64,000 bases of DNA, taken from contig OZ010788.1 in assembly GCA_963932465.1 (NCBI GenBank), positions 199,332,559-199,396,558 of the forward strand, given 5' to 3'. The number at the start of each line of letters is the position of its first letter. Position 1 is the first letter of the stretch. Position numbers and translations under genes: made by a program. The notes under the pieces were generated by a model. The model saw nothing but the letters and a program-made list of their open reading frames with translations, did no database searches and was not told where the DNA came from. This DNA comes from Maratus speciosus. Its lineage: Eukaryota; Arthropoda; Arachnida; Araneae; Salticidae. Below are positions 34,433 to 46,312 of this stretch, piece after piece.

Positions 34433-35185
34433 TTTACAGAAAATCAACAAATTGAGATATTTTAATGTAATAAAAATAATAGTAGCTTAAGGGGTTATAT
34501 TAATTATATTTAAGGAAGTCCAAATAAATTAAATTATGAATAAAAGTAACATGGTACAATGCTTAGCAAATATCACGTGTTTTATTTTCATATTTTATAT
34601 TATCTATATCCATGATGGGTAAGTATTACGGTGGCCCCCAACGACTAGTTTAGTTATATGAATTAGTGATGGGCGATTCTCGAAAATTTACCAATAGAAA
34701 AAAATCGGCATCGTAAAAAACACAATCGATACAGTCATCGATTACTTTCGAGAATCTACAATCGAGACGTTCTACAATCGATTATTGAAATCATTGTTTT
34801 TACATATACATAAGGAAAATTTTATTAAATATATGGTAACCGAAAACAGACAGAATAAAAAAACAACAAACCAATGGGAGGCTATAATGGTGCCACAAGA
34901 CTGGAAAAGTCATATGAGGACGCCCCCTGGGTGAAAAAAGTTGAAAAAACGCGGGTAGCTATGAAGCAGTAAGGGGAGTTTAAGTATAAACAATCAGAAT
35001 TTTTCGTCAATTAGCACCAAAATGGTCAAAGAAATAAGAATTAAAAGCACCCCCTAGTGGCAAAAACATGAACTAAAAGGATGGTAAATGGGATCAATGT
35101 TTTTTATTGATTTTTCTACGTCATTTGAGATCAGATCTTTAATTTCCTCATTTTTAGAAATAGAATGCAAAGAATGCTATTCTTT
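34433..35185. other. Spacer without recognised gene
   Basis: The CCCCAACGACTAGTTT stretch at about 34633 resembles the R1 3' terminus. TAGTGATGGGCGATTCTCGA at about 34664 looks like a possible hAT-type end, but no partner was found. Confidence 0.35.
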
Positions 35186-35690
35186 TACCGGTTTATTATG
35201 TTAAGGAACTTCCCTGATTAGTTTTGGGGGTTCATTGGTTAAGGATAAAGGGGGAAGGGGGCTAGTCCACCTCCTTAATTTATATAAACGGGTTTTTCAT
35301 GCAGAATTATTCGCTTTGCTCCAAATTTGGTATACCGGTTTATTATGTTAAGGAGCTTCCCTGATTCGTTTTGGGGATTCATTGGTTAAGGATAAAGGAG
35401 GGGCTAGTCCACCCCCTTAATTTAGATAAATGGGGTTTTTTTTGCAGGATTATTCGATTAGCTCCGAATTTGGTATACCCGTTTATTATGATAAGGAGCT
35501 TCCCTGATTAGATTTGGAGGTTCACTAGTTAAGCATAAAGGGGGAAACGGGGGCTAATTCCCCTTCACTTATTTTTTTGAGGGGCATTATTCTTTAAAAT
35601 AAGAGTATGATATACAATTAGTGTGAATAGCCTGTGAGCTCAATGCCATCAGTTTAGCTGGGCACTTTTCTTTTTTATTATTTTCAAAAT
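35186..35690 (+). repeat. R2 minisatellite, second copy (about 2.5 monomers)
   Basis: Same monomers as at 19.9-21.0 kb, and the same non-repeat tail from about 35578 to 35690. Confidence 0.75.
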
Positions 35691-36139
35691 CATCAGAGAA
35701 AAAGAATATTTAATTAATTAAATTTGAAAATCCAGGGAGGGGCAATGTTCTTCTTCTGCACTTCCTCTTTGCCGGCGCCCATGGATGAATGATACACAGT
35801 GTGGCATAAGCACATAACTTTATTTTTCAATTTCAGTACAAAAATCAGGCCCAGCTATAGGAAATTTAATTGGAATATTTAATAGGAAAATTTAATATAA
35901 AAATTTAATAGGAATTGTTATTTCAGAAACAATAAAAATTTCGAATCAATACATTTCATTTCAAAACATGCAGATAGATTTCTGCCAAAAATTGACAGCC
36001 AAATACTTTGTTGTAGGAAAGTTAAATTAAAATTTAATGTTGCTTGGTGAATAAAATAGTCACATGTAAACACATTAAAAAGCATTAAGAAAAGTGTCTA
36101 AAGATATTCTTATATATATCTTTACAAAAAGTAATGATA

Positions 36140-37153
36140 TCTAACAAAAACATAACTGTGAAAAAAGGGAGCCAAGTTCTGTAAAGACAATGGCAAGAAA
36201 AGAAGTGATATCTAAGTGGGTGCCAAGTTCAAATAAGATTCACTAAAACTTACCTACTGAAGTATTATAGCATTTTTTAAATTGTTTAAAAATAAAAATT
36301 ATTGATAGCATATTAATAATAAATCTAGAACTTGGCAAGTTTTTAATAAATGTTATGCCTATCAATTTCATGTCTTAATAAAATCATGATGTTAATATTA
36401 ATAACAATGTCATTATAAAAAAAATAATATGGTTATTATTATAAACAAATGACTCATGTTAAAGATTTGATAAACAAATGAACACACAGATACACTCCAA
36501 GTCGTCTTTGGTTATCACTGTAGCACTCACAATCCGGAAACCTCAATGCAAACAACTAAAAGGCCTGACAAAGAGATACACTTACGCTTGTTCTTGCTCA
36601 TCATTCTAGAGACTGCATCCTTTTAACCATTAGTTCGTAAAATGCTGAAACGTTTGAATCACACCAAAATTTAAAAACAAATTTATTAAACAAATTATTA
36701 AACAAATTTGTATTTTGAAATACATTTGTAAAACAAAAATGTATTTCAAAATGGGTAAAAGCTTCTTTTCACGTATTTAATAAAATTAAACTTTTTAGTC
36801 CTGAATTCTGGTGTCAATGTGGCATTTTACAGTTAAAATTAGGTGGGATATATTTTATCTCACCGCCCTTCAAGGGGAAGAGCTCACTCAAATCAAGACT
36901 TCCAAATATGAAATAATTAGTTTTGATATAATAATGTCATTAATAAAAATAAAAGACTCGTGCATAAAAACTTGCCAAGTTCTAGATTTATTATTAATAT
37001 GCAATCAATAATTTAAAAAATGCTATAATACTTCAAAAGGTAAGTTTGAGTGAATCTTATTTGAACTTGGCACCCACTTAGATATCACTTCTTTTCTTGC
37101 CATTGTATTTACAGAATTTGGCTCCCTTTTTTCACAGTTATGTTTTTGTTAGA
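36140..37153. mobile_element. 1.0-kb foldback element
   Basis: About 200-bp inverted arms: 36140-36344 starting TCTAACAAAAACATAACTGT, and 36962-37153 ending with its complement. Both contain ACTTGGCACCCACTTAG or its complement and a CTAGAACTTGGCAAG stretch. The 620-bp centre has no ORF of note. Confidence 0.75.
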
Positions 37154-37669
37154 TAAATTACATTGTTGCCTTAACGACTCTCTGTGCAACGCTATCTTGC
37201 TTTGGCAAAATTTCCGCAACTGTTTGTTATACAATAGAAGTCATATATACCGTTCGAAATGTAATTTTCTGACGAATAAAAGATATGCAACACGTCTCCA
37301 GCTACATGCAACAGATTCCAAGTTATTTAGCAAAATGTTTTGAATTTTTTTTTTATAAAGTTATAAATATTTGTGGTATTATGAACCTAAACAATGATGT
37401 GAAATATACCGTTGGAAAGCGCGCTTTCTCCGGATTAATAATCACTAACAAAATAGGTTAAAATCGAAATATTAACTCGAGTTATATAGAGAAATGTAGG
37501 AGTGCGTCACAAAATTTTGGCGGCCATATCGATTACGTCATCAACGCCGCTAGAGGACCAGGAAAATTTGTGTTCCTGTCTTTTTAGACTCATCTATCCG
37601 TATACTCTCTGAATCCAAAGTGGCGCATTGGTTGGATGTGAAGTTTTTTTTAGCTATCTCACCCCACTA
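37154..37669. other. Spacer without recognised gene
   Basis: A slightly GC-richer patch occurs at 37500-37660. No frame or repeat partner was identified. Confidence 0.35.
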
Positions 37670-37871
37670 TAACGAAAGAACAAATAAATTAGCAAATCAT
37701 TAATAAAAATACAAATAAAAACTCGAATTAAAAATCACTTGATGACGTTACAGGCACGTGTATCGTGTTTAATGTCGAGTGAATGTGACATTTGCGGTCA
37801 TCCATTATTGGCATTTAATCATATAGTTTGGCGATATTTTTTTGGTCGACAGGATAATCAAATAGTACTAT
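37670..37871 (+). mobile_element. R4 element, right half
   Basis: It ends GGTCGACAGGATAATCAAAT plus AGTACTA, after CCATTATTGGCATTTAATC and TTTGGCGATA. TTGATGACGTTACAGGCACG-type sequence precedes it, as in the other copies. Confidence 0.65.
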
Positions 37872-39009
37872 ACAAACAATATACATTGTTAAATTAACTT
37901 CAAAATATTCGTGATGGCGTATTAAAAAAGAGAAAATAATTCATAAATAAGCTAAAATTCGATCATCAAGACATTAAAACGTGGATCTGAAAGCTAAACC
38001 CAAGCAGACGGAGATCTTTAACTTCAAACATAAAGGAAGAATATTGCCCATAGCGTCGTTATGAAACTCAGAAACATAGCGTCATTTTTAACCTAATCAT
38101 TTTATACAAGCTAGTTTTCAAATGAGTAATTGATCTTACTTTCCAATCCCGAAAACGGTTGTTGTTTATTACGACAGCGATGAGTGAATCCATGGTAATC
38201 GAAAAATGCCCATTCAAACAGAAAAGCATGTCAACGCGATTGCAGAAGATAGTCGCTGTTATACTGATAAAATATCAAGAAATAAACTTCGAAAAAAATT
38301 CAAGATGAGGCCGACGTAGATCACGAACTTTTTATCAAATATTAATCAATTTTTAATCAAGCTAATTAATTAAGCTTTTGTCTGTTATTAAATCTGGCTA
38401 AACATAAAATAAAACTCGATTATTTTAGGATTCTAATGTAATTTATTAGTGTACTTTATTAACCCCTTAACGGTCGCATTAAATTACGGTTTAAAAATTC
38501 AGATTGCTTATTGCCACCGCTTTTTTGAAATAAAAAATATTCACATTATTTAATGACAGGTAAAATGATACCAGAAGAAAGCCAATTACACTATTTCATA
38601 AAACTGGTAGGAGCCAAACAATCTGAATAAAACTGAATGAAACACACAGCTCGTGAATACCACTGGAGCGAGAATTAAATAGCTGAGGTAAGTTTCATTG
38701 AATAACTAAAAAAAATAATAATATCTCATCATTATTATGCTTATTTAGTATCGCATTATTAATTTTTTATTTGATCTTTACATTCATATTTTAATATTTT
38801 TTTTAATTTTATTATTTTACTTTATTATAAGTGGGGGATTTTCAAAAAATGTCGTGTTTTACTGTCCTTTCACATTTGCACAGAAAAATAGTTAAATATC
38901 ATAATTTTAATCATTGCATTTTAACTATCATGTTTTTTAATGATAATTTACAGATATATTATTACTAGATTAATATTAACACAATTATTCTAATTGGTAA
39001 ACAAATCAT
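37872..39009. other. Spacer without recognised gene
   Basis: AT-rich; no ORF, repeat partner or RNA gene that I can support. Confidence 0.35.
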
Positions 39010-39041
39010 ATTAGATGTAAATGTCCAACTGGGCGAAAAAT

Positions 39042-39116
39042 GTCCGGACCAGGATTCGAACCCGGGACCTCCCTGGCTGAAGCCGCCAGTGCTCTGCCAT
39101 CTGAGCTATCCCGGAC
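39042..39116 (-). tRNA. tRNA-like gene, anticodon unclear (structural CTT)
   Basis: 75 bases fold as a cloverleaf. The acceptor stem is GTCCGGG/TCCGGAC, the D stem GCTC/GAGC, the anticodon stem CTGGC/GCCAG with loop GGCTTCA, and the T arm CCGGG-TTCGAAT-CCTGG. The A box TAGCTCAGATGG and B box GGTTCGAATCC are good. ATTTTT follows immediately, a discriminator plus Pol III terminator. Position 33 is G where tRNAs have U, so normal decoding is doubtful. It may be a tRNA pseudogene or the head of a tRNA-derived repeat; transcription looks possible. Confidence 0.6.
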
Positions 39117-39174
39117 GATTCTGGTCAAACTCTTTCACCCAAGGTTAGCTGGGTGAAAGAGTTCGACCAGAATC

Positions 39175-39249
39175 GTCCGGGATATCTCAGATGGCAGAGC
39201 ACTGGCGGCTTCAGCCAGGGAGGTCCCGGGTTCGAATCCTGGTCCGGAC
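39175..39249 (+). tRNA. tRNA-like gene, mirrored copy with D-stem change
   Basis: Inverted copy of 39042-39116 with the same T arm, anticodon arm, B box and ATTTTT terminator. One base differs in the D stem and A box (TATCTC for TAGCTC), which removes a D-stem pair and weakens the A box. The left copy therefore looks the better preserved. Confidence 0.55.
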
Positions 39250-39529
39250 ATTTTTCGCCCAGTTGGACATTTACATCTAATAGATATATTATTATTTATA
39301 AAAAATTTTAAAATAAGAAATATATTCTTTTGTAGTCAAAATGTTATTACCGTAGGCTGTCCCAACAAGCAATTTATTAGGTAAAGATTTAACTAAGCTC
39401 TATTTAAAACAGATGGTTATAATTTTTAAATACATTTTTATTTATTAAGATGCTACTAATTAAAAAAAAATATTTATTGTCATTAATTAAACTTATCTAT
39501 AATTCTTAATAATTATTTTAAACCGTGTC

Positions 39530-39670
39530 CTAAGAAAGAGTGTCATTGCCATGTTTCTGACAAAAAGTTCATCTGCAATTTTTTGGAGGGCAGCACAGAA
39601 AGAGTGTCAATGCCATGCTTCCAACAAAAAGTTCATCTGGAATTTTTTGGAGGGCAGCACATGCCTTTTT
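39530..39670 (-). repeat. ~72-bp tandem duplication, open on the minus strand
   Basis: AAAGAGTGTCATTGCCATG with GACAAAAAGTTCATCTGCAA recurs once with several changes. On the minus strand both copies read in one open frame (AALQKIPDELFVGSMALTLF, then a variant). The function is unknown and it may be chance. Confidence 0.5.
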
Positions 39671-41344
39671 ATCAAGGCAAAAATACTCCTTAAAAGTTAA
39701 ATTGTTATCAGGTTTAGGTGAATAGAGTAAATAGTTTTATAGTTTCAATAAAACAAGGAAAGACTTTGAATGTTTTGGTGAGTATTTTTTTGTACGTCAT
39801 TACTGTATCCACTTCTAATTGATAATTAAATGAACTTTTAGTTATTAATCTACTTTCATTATATGAGAAATAGAAAATCATTGTATGGGCCAGAAGATAT
39901 AATGGCTGCCATTTATGCCTGGGGAAAAATAAAAGTATTTTTTTTAATTTGTCATTACCGTGCTCACTTATCTCATTACAAAGTTAATTAAAATTTAAAA
40001 ATTAGTTTGAAAATGTTAAATGAGTAATTTGGTCTCTGCTGATGATTGTATATTAATGAGTATGGGTAAGGTAATTATTTACAAAACATTAAAAATTTTT
40101 GATTATTTCTAAAAATTTATATTGTTATTCCAAAACGTGGACAGATTTTGAAAATGACCCAAGCGCTCATTATAATTTATAGACCATTATTAGATTCAAA
40201 TTACCGTTCAAAAATGTAAATAAAACAGTGACCGCATATTTCAAAAATCTGCGTAACCTCAGGTCTCAAGATGTGCACCTGCACATCTGAGGAAGTCTTT
40301 TATGCAGAGACATCGCGATGGGCGGTTATGGGGGATGCGGAGCTCCCCTCCAATATATGTGAACTTGGAAACTTTGAGCTTAGAGGTGGGGAATTATATA
40401 TTTTTGAAAGACTTTTTTTAGTTTTAAATAAAAGTAAAAAAATATGATTTTTTAATTGTTTTGCTGATTACCTTTCTGAGTTCAGTAACAGTAAAGAAGT
40501 TAAATTATCAAAAGAAAGACAAAAAGCAGTCAGACTCAATTTGCCATTGTGTTTCTCTTTTCTACGAAAATATCATGCACCTACCAGACCTGAATTTTTC
40601 TACTGTTGTCCATCAACAGTGTCACTAATCTACTTCCTTTATTTTCTCCAAAACTTAGTTCCTTTCATAAAAAAAAGACGCTGTTTTCATATGAAGTACG
40701 ATTATTACTCGTACACAATAGAAGACAAAACATTCGTAAACCTTAAATTAATGCTGGTTGGCAAAAAAAAAAAATATATATATTCATTTAGAGTTAGGTA
40801 TCTGAAAAAAAAAAATGTTCCAATCAAAAAAATATTCTACTGTTACAAACGATAGTCGATGAACAAATTATTAGCATCTTTTGGGAGTAGCACCATAACA
40901 ACAGGTCATCGCCAGAGCCGTTATACAAGGGCTTTGGTCATCGCCATCAATACCAGACATAAATCTGCAAATTTCACAAGTTTTCTTTTGAAACAGCATT
41001 CTATACTAATACTAGAAAAGGAAAGACTTTCCAAGAAAAGACATTTCATTCTTCTACATGAACAGAGCATTTGGTATTTATAAGAAAGTGAAAATTTTTG
41101 ATTTGTTGCATCTTTTTTTCCCTGAAAAATATCTTGAGAAAAAAAAAAAAAAAAAAAAAAAACTGAAATTCTGGAGACATTAAATTTTAATGTCATTAAC
41201 TTCATCACTATAATGAAAAGTACTTTCCAAACCGTATAAACAATCAGTGATGATTCCACTGGAATGTATAATCTGATAAGAAGTTGAATTGTGTTCGCTG
41301 TAAAGGGAAAAGATGCTGAAGCCGACTTCCAAAATCACCATAAG
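39671..41344. other. Spacer without supported gene
   Basis: ORFs at 40541-40855 and 40859-41083 have no recognisable domain. AGATGTGCACCTGCACATCT at about 40269 is a perfect short inverted repeat. A 24-base A run ends at about 41162. Confidence 0.35.
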
Positions 41345-41778
41345 ACTAGTATGTTGTGGCCATCACAAAACTTTCTTCCATATAAATCGCATCAATTAAA
41401 TCATTTAAATAGTACAAGAAATTACATCAATTTAGCCCCAATTCATATCAAAGTATATCTGGATTTGAAGTTTGATGAAAAATTGTGCATTAGTTCTTGA
41501 GATAGAGCTATAGCGGAAATTGTGAAAATGTAGCATAGCAGCGCCACCTGTTGAGCGATTTAAGCAAAACATAAACAGCACTAACTGATATCAGGGTATA
41601 CTTGAATCTGCAATTTGATGAAATTTCGTGTATTAGTTATTGAGATAGAGCTATGGTGGAAATTCTGAAAAATACAGCATAGCAGCGCCACCTGTTGAGC
41701 AATTTGCACCAAAACATAAACAGCACTAATTCATATCAAGGTATACCTGAATCTGAAGTTTGTTGAAAATCTAAGCAT
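41345..41778 (-). repeat. R1 copy 3, left part
   Basis: It starts with the complement of the R1 3' end (ACTAGTATGTTGTGGCCAT) and contains monomers with AGCAGCGCCACCTGTTGAGC. It is interrupted in the word AAGCAT by a hAT element and resumes at 57513. Confidence 0.85.
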
Positions 41779-41911
41779 CAGGTGCGGACTAGCACAGTTT
41801 GGCCCACCCCGCTAGACTTATGCATTGGCCCACCAATCGACAACCCCATTGTTAAAATGTTTGAATACTGACTGTCAACATGACCTTTTGCTCTAACTCT
41901 ATAAAAATGAC

Positions 41912-42219
41912 TTAAGGGGACTTATCTGAAGGTTCTTTACCCCTCTGTAAGCTTAAAATATTTGGAAGATAATTGTGAGTATTTTAAAATTTCTGCTAAA
42001 ATTTCAAGCATTCCGAAAAGTATAAAATGTATTCTTTAATAGTTTGTAATTTATGACTGGAAAAATATATAAAAATTTGGAGCTTACAGAGATATAAATA
42101 ACATTCCAATCTACGTGCTGAAAAAAATATTGTTGGAATGAACAAGAAAGATAAGTATTTTTCCCATAGGATAACATGAGAATCTACTTTTTTCTTTCCC
42201 ACCAGATAAGTCCCCTTAA
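41912..42219. mobile_element. TTAA MITE (piggyBac-type or similar)
   Basis: TTAA flanks both sides (41912-41915 and 42216-42219) with inverted ends GGGGACTTATCTG and its complement. Non-coding, about 300 bp. Confidence 0.75.
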
Positions 42220-42551
42220 CTCCAATGTGAGACATATTAGCATCTTTGTAATCGTTTATTTTCATTTGGTATTAATTTCATCATGAAATTAAGATCTTCT
42301 GGGGGTGGGAGATCAACTTGCTTAGTTTTTATTTATTTTTTGAATGCCTAAATTTTAAACAATTAAAAGGTTTGCACGTAATAAAAAAAAAGCATTTTAA
42401 ATTTCTGATGGGAATTCTGTTCAGATATTTTTATTATTTGTATTAAAAAAATTGTTTGGTCCAATGGCTGGTCAATTGCGCTGTCAGTACCGTACAACGA
42501 TATAATTAGAATAGATGATGGTTACTTGTGAAGGGACTCCCAACGGGAATA

Positions 42552-43898
42552 CACTGTAAAAAAAAAAAAAAAATGGTAACGTTCCATGTAAAATCCAGGA
42601 ACGTTTCGCCTTTTCTCAGGTTTTCAGAATAATTTAGCTCTTTCCTGTGAAATTCTGGTTTTCTTATCTGAAACGTTCCTGAACCAAAAGTTGGAAACAG
42701 CAAAACGCTGCGGCCGCCATTTATTATTTTTTTGCTATAATCCGTTGCTCGCGCGCGAGTGTCGAAAAAGAATTCCTTAAATGAATGGAAAAAAATCAAT
42801 ATGGAATGCAAATAAATCAATAGACGACATAGTCCTTTACGTCTCTATTGTCAAGACAATTCAGATGAAAATACAATACCTCCGTGATATCACTAAGAGA
42901 TTATATCTCGCACTTGTCTGTGGAATGTTTAAGGAGCAGACCGTGTAAAAAAAATACACCTATTATTTGGATCTCCATTAACCAGGGGACCATCAAACAT
43001 GATTCTCACCGATTTTGATTAATTTAAAGTATGTTTTAGAGTTCTTATCTCTAATTATTCTTGTGAAAGGATTTCTTCAAATGGGACTTAGATTTTGAGA
43101 AATTAGATGCCGAGGTTTAGCATACGTTTCAAATACCCATTAGTTTGCAGCTCTCAACGTGTCTTTCGTGGTGTGGACGCAGAAAGCTCGCACGCCACCC
43201 GTGCGGCCCGAGTTCGATGCTACCTCTGGACTTTTTTTTTTCTTTTTTAATTAATTTTATATTTTAACACTTTATTACAATTTGATTTAAATTTGATATA
43301 TATTTGACACTTTGAATTGCTGCAAATTTGAATTTTTTTTTTTTTCGGAAAAAATATACAATTACGTTTAGGTTTTTTTTTTCATGAAAATTTATATGTA
43401 TTTTATCTAACTTGTAAACTAACATAATTACTAACGAAAATCCAAAATATTTTATGTCTAGATTTTTTTTCCAATTATTATTTACATTTATATATTTTTA
43501 TATTTTAAGCAAAGTTCAGAAACAATATATCATATATATATTTACTTTATTGAATTTTAACTGAAAATTTATTTTTTTCGTGTAAATTATAAATAATAAT
43601 TTTGATGTCAATTTCAAAATATTTTTTCATTCTAACAAATAATGATAATAAAGCGAAAATTGTCAACTGGAAATGTAAAAATCGTCTGCGGATCCCGCAT
43701 GCTGGGAAATGTCAGTAATGTTTTGCTGTCAACAGAAATATTCCTGGTATTTCGCAGGAAACTTACTGGCATTTCTGTAGAAAGTTTTTAACATATACAG
43801 TAAAGTTCCAGCCATTTTCAAGAAATGTTTCATGGAAATAATGGGCAACTCAGCTGCCCATTTTTTCCCAGGAACGTTGCGGAATTTTTTTTACAGTG
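42552..43898. mobile_element. TA-flanked element with CACTGTAAAA ends
   Basis: CACTGTAAAAAAAA at 42552 and its complement ending 43898, with TA on both sides. Subterminal GGAACGTT words occur in both ends. The interior is non-coding and contains one tRNA-like segment. TA duplication suggests a Tc1/mariner-type MITE. Confidence 0.65.
43165..43230 (+). repeat. tRNA-like (Gly-type) segment, possible SINE head
   Basis: It contains CTCGCACGCCACCCGTGC (anticodon-arm-like) and GGCCCGAGTTCGATGC (T arm with B box). The A box is poor. Probably a tRNA-derived repeat remnant. Confidence 0.35.
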
Positions 43899-43919
43899 TA
43901 GGGCACCGCCGACCCTAAT

Positions 43920-44016
43920 CTATCCACATTGAAAACATCTAGGAACATCCATCCTTCACCTGGAATTTGGACCTAGGCTCCTTTCCGTGGAAGGCTAACA
44001 TGCTAACCACTATACC

Positions 44017-44018
<2 letters not shown>
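43920..44018 (-). repeat. tRNA-Gly-derived SINE-like fragment
   Basis: The minus strand starts GCGGTATAGTGGTTAGCATG (a good A box), then GCCTTCCACGG (loop CTTCCAC, anticodon TCC) and a degenerate B box GGTCCAAATTCC. The acceptor stem is not intact. A 40-base A run at 44019-44058 lies on its 5' side, which is unusual for a SINE tail. Confidence 0.5.
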
Positions 44019-44061
<43 letters not shown>

Positions 44062-44224
44062 ACCTGTACGCTAGGGTGGAGTGAAAATGACGGCAAAAAA
44101 TGTTTTTTGGAATTTTTTCTTGAGATAGGTCTAAAAAGTTGCCTTTTGGCACACTAAATATAAGGTTAAATTTTTATTTCATTTGGAATTCATCTACCAG
44201 CACTTAAAGATTATGCCCTTTATA

Positions 44225-45776
44225 CACTGCTCAAAACAATTAGGGGTGCACATAGTTTTAACGGAATTACGCAAATATTTACACCGATAAGTAACGTAAA
44301 ATAGAACATCCATAATTTAAAGTGTTGTAGAAAACAGATAAAGAAAACTTCACATGTAAATTAAAATTTATGACGTCAAAAACTAGAAAAAGGAGATAAG
44401 TGCAGAAATCGGGATTTTGCAGAAACGTCTGTTTCACTGCCTCAGTTGTAAAATTCAATTGCTCAGCGTGTGTTTTGAGAAAAGGTGGCTTGAAAATGTC
44501 CCAACAACATGATCATAACACAATCCACGGCTTGGCGTGTTATCGGGACAGTCGAATTTGGGGAAACACAACGAAGTGTAGTGGACGCTATTGGAGTCGC
44601 AAGAAGTGTCCCTGAAAGGCTGTGGAATCGATTCCAAGACACATGGAATGGTAATCATCGACAAGTGCAAGGTCGAAAATGTGCTAACACAGAAATTGAT
44701 AGCCGATATATCCTGTTAACAGCTCGTCGAGACGAAACGGGCATTGCTACTCAGCTGAAAACGCAGTTGTTCTTGGCCACAGGACGAAGGGTGTCCAGCC
44801 AAACAGTACGAAATAGGCTTCATCAGGATAGTCTCTATGCACGTAAGCCAATGGTCTGCATTCCGCTGACCTCAAGCCACTGTGCGGTCCAAAGGAGTTG
44901 GGGAACTGAACATCGAATTTGGAGGCAACGTTTTTGGAGTCAAATTCTGTTTACAGACAAGTCCCGATGCAGTCTGGATGTGACATCTGATGCGTTTTGG
45001 CATGGAAAGAAAGAGGCACTCAAAATGATCCCACATTCGTTCGTAAAACTTCACATTACAGACGAGGTGGGTTGATGCTATTGGCTGGAATCAGCATAGG
45101 TGGACGCACGGCCCTGCATATCATTCGGAATGGCACTTTGACGATCCGAAGTTCTACAGACGAGATACTGAGACCTCATGTAGTATTTTGTGTTGCAGAA
45201 ATTAGTAATTTCTTTTCTCCCATGCATGATAATGCCAGACTTCATACAGTTCGTCTTACGGAAAAGATGCTTGAAGCTAAAACAATACAGCGTATGGAAT
45301 GACCAGCATGCTCTCCTGGCCTAAATCCGATCGAGCATGTTTGGGAGATACTCAGACGACGCATTGCTGCGAGACCGAGGCCTCCTTTTACTGTCTGAGA
45401 CTTGGAAATTTTAATTCATGAGCAGTGGAACAGTATTTCCCAAAGTCTTATCGATAACCTCATCGCATCCAGTGAAAACAGGTATGCAGTAGCCTTAGCT
45501 GTTCGAGGAAACCACACGCCATATTAAAAATCTTGCATCATTTCTAAACAATATTTTTTTTTTATCATTTACATGAAAACAAATTGTTGCCCTAAACCAT
45601 CTTTTCATGTTCTTTTCATCTTTTCAAAGAATAAAAGCTCCCTTACAATTTTTTTGCGTCTTTTTTTCTGTATTGCGCATTGATACACGTGTACTATCCA
45701 TTTTATGCCCCTACATGGCTGTCTTGCAGTGTTCGCTTCACTTTTTCGCTTGCTCCCCTAATTTTTTTGAGCAGTG
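44225..45776 (+). mobile_element. Tc1/mariner element, 1.55 kb
   Basis: Ends CACTGCTCAAAACAATTAGG and the complement with AATTTTTTTGAGCAGTG, TA on both sides (44223-44224 and 45777-45778), and a degenerate transposase in the middle. Confidence 0.9.
44497..45527 (+). pseudogene. Tc1-like DD34E transposase, frameshifted
   Basis: The enzyme cuts and rejoins transposon ends. Coding starts MSQQHD at 44497, shifts frame by about 44520 into a long frame with the paired helix-turn-helix DNA-binding part (GVARSVPERLWNRFQDTWNG, SQTVRNRLHQ), then the catalytic core with LFTDKSRCSLD (first Asp, near 44950). A second frameshift near 45000-45060 leads to MHDNARLH (second Asp, near 45228) and LNPIEHVWEILRRR (Glu, near 45340). 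An in-frame TGA at about 45300 precedes the last block. Counting through that stop, the second Asp and the Glu are separated by 34 residues, so the catalytic triad positions survive but the gene is dead. Confidence 0.9.
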
Positions 45777-45830
45777 TATATTAAAAACCAAAATTTCACT
45801 ATGTTGTATAAATTATTTAAAAAAAAAAAT

Positions 45831-45832
<2 letters not shown>

Positions 45833-45874
<42 letters not shown>
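45833..45874. repeat. Poly(T) tract
   Basis: A ~42-base T run about 55 bp beyond the Tc1 right end; the Phe-rich ORF over it is an artefact. Confidence 0.9.
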
Positions 45875-45879
<5 letters not shown>

Positions 45880-46312
45880 ATTTCAGATTTCGGTAAAATA
45901 ATCCATAAAAAATGACCGATTAAAGTATTACTTGTGAACAATCGAAATGTCGTCGTGTTTTAACACCTCAAATGGTAAAGATAATCTTAAAATATGAATT
46001 GCATTGCGCAAAGAAGTTAAAGAAAAAGCACAATAATTAGACATATTTTTATTTTTCGAATTGACATAAAAGATAGTTCTCAATATATATGAAAGACATT
46101 TTTCTGAACATATAGTGATATAATAAAAAGAATATATACGATGTACTGTAAAATGATCTTTCATTTGACTCTAGTTTATATTGCCCTCTGGCATCAAAAC
46201 TAGGCATTACCTTTCGTGATTTGATTTTTGATCGCATATATCCGTCCCTTGCTTCTGCTCCTACAGTCGCTAATGATGCTTCAGTAACTAATTTTATGCA
46301 TCTTTCAACTGC

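Larger units (their letters stand above)
39010..39281. mobile_element. Near-perfect palindrome carrying two divergent tRNA-like genes
   Basis: Two 131-bp arms (from ATTAGATGTAAATGTCCAAC, mirrored to 39281) surround a 10-base centre AAGGTTAGCT (39141-39150). I see only two mismatches between the arms. A 13-bp direct repeat AGATATATTATTA lies at 38952-38964 and 39282-39294, a possible target duplication, although on the left it is 45 bp from the arm. The arms are younger than almost anything else in the window. Confidence 0.85.

Noticed and set aside
39042..39116. Calling a definite tRNA-Lys(CTT) or selenocysteine tRNA
   Set aside because: The loop GGCTTCA lacks U33, and shifting the loop to put a U there destroys the anticodon stem.
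40541..40855. 104-codon ORF
   Set aside because: No domain, low-complexity Lys runs, and no splice or start support.
41780..44070. hAT transposase N-terminal part in the left third of the nested element
   Set aside because: No frame with BED zinc finger or hAT blocks could be read; this part is filled with MITEs and tRNA-like pieces.
45607..45915. 102-codon ORF with a Phe run
   Set aside because: It crosses the Tc1 right end and a poly(T) tract.
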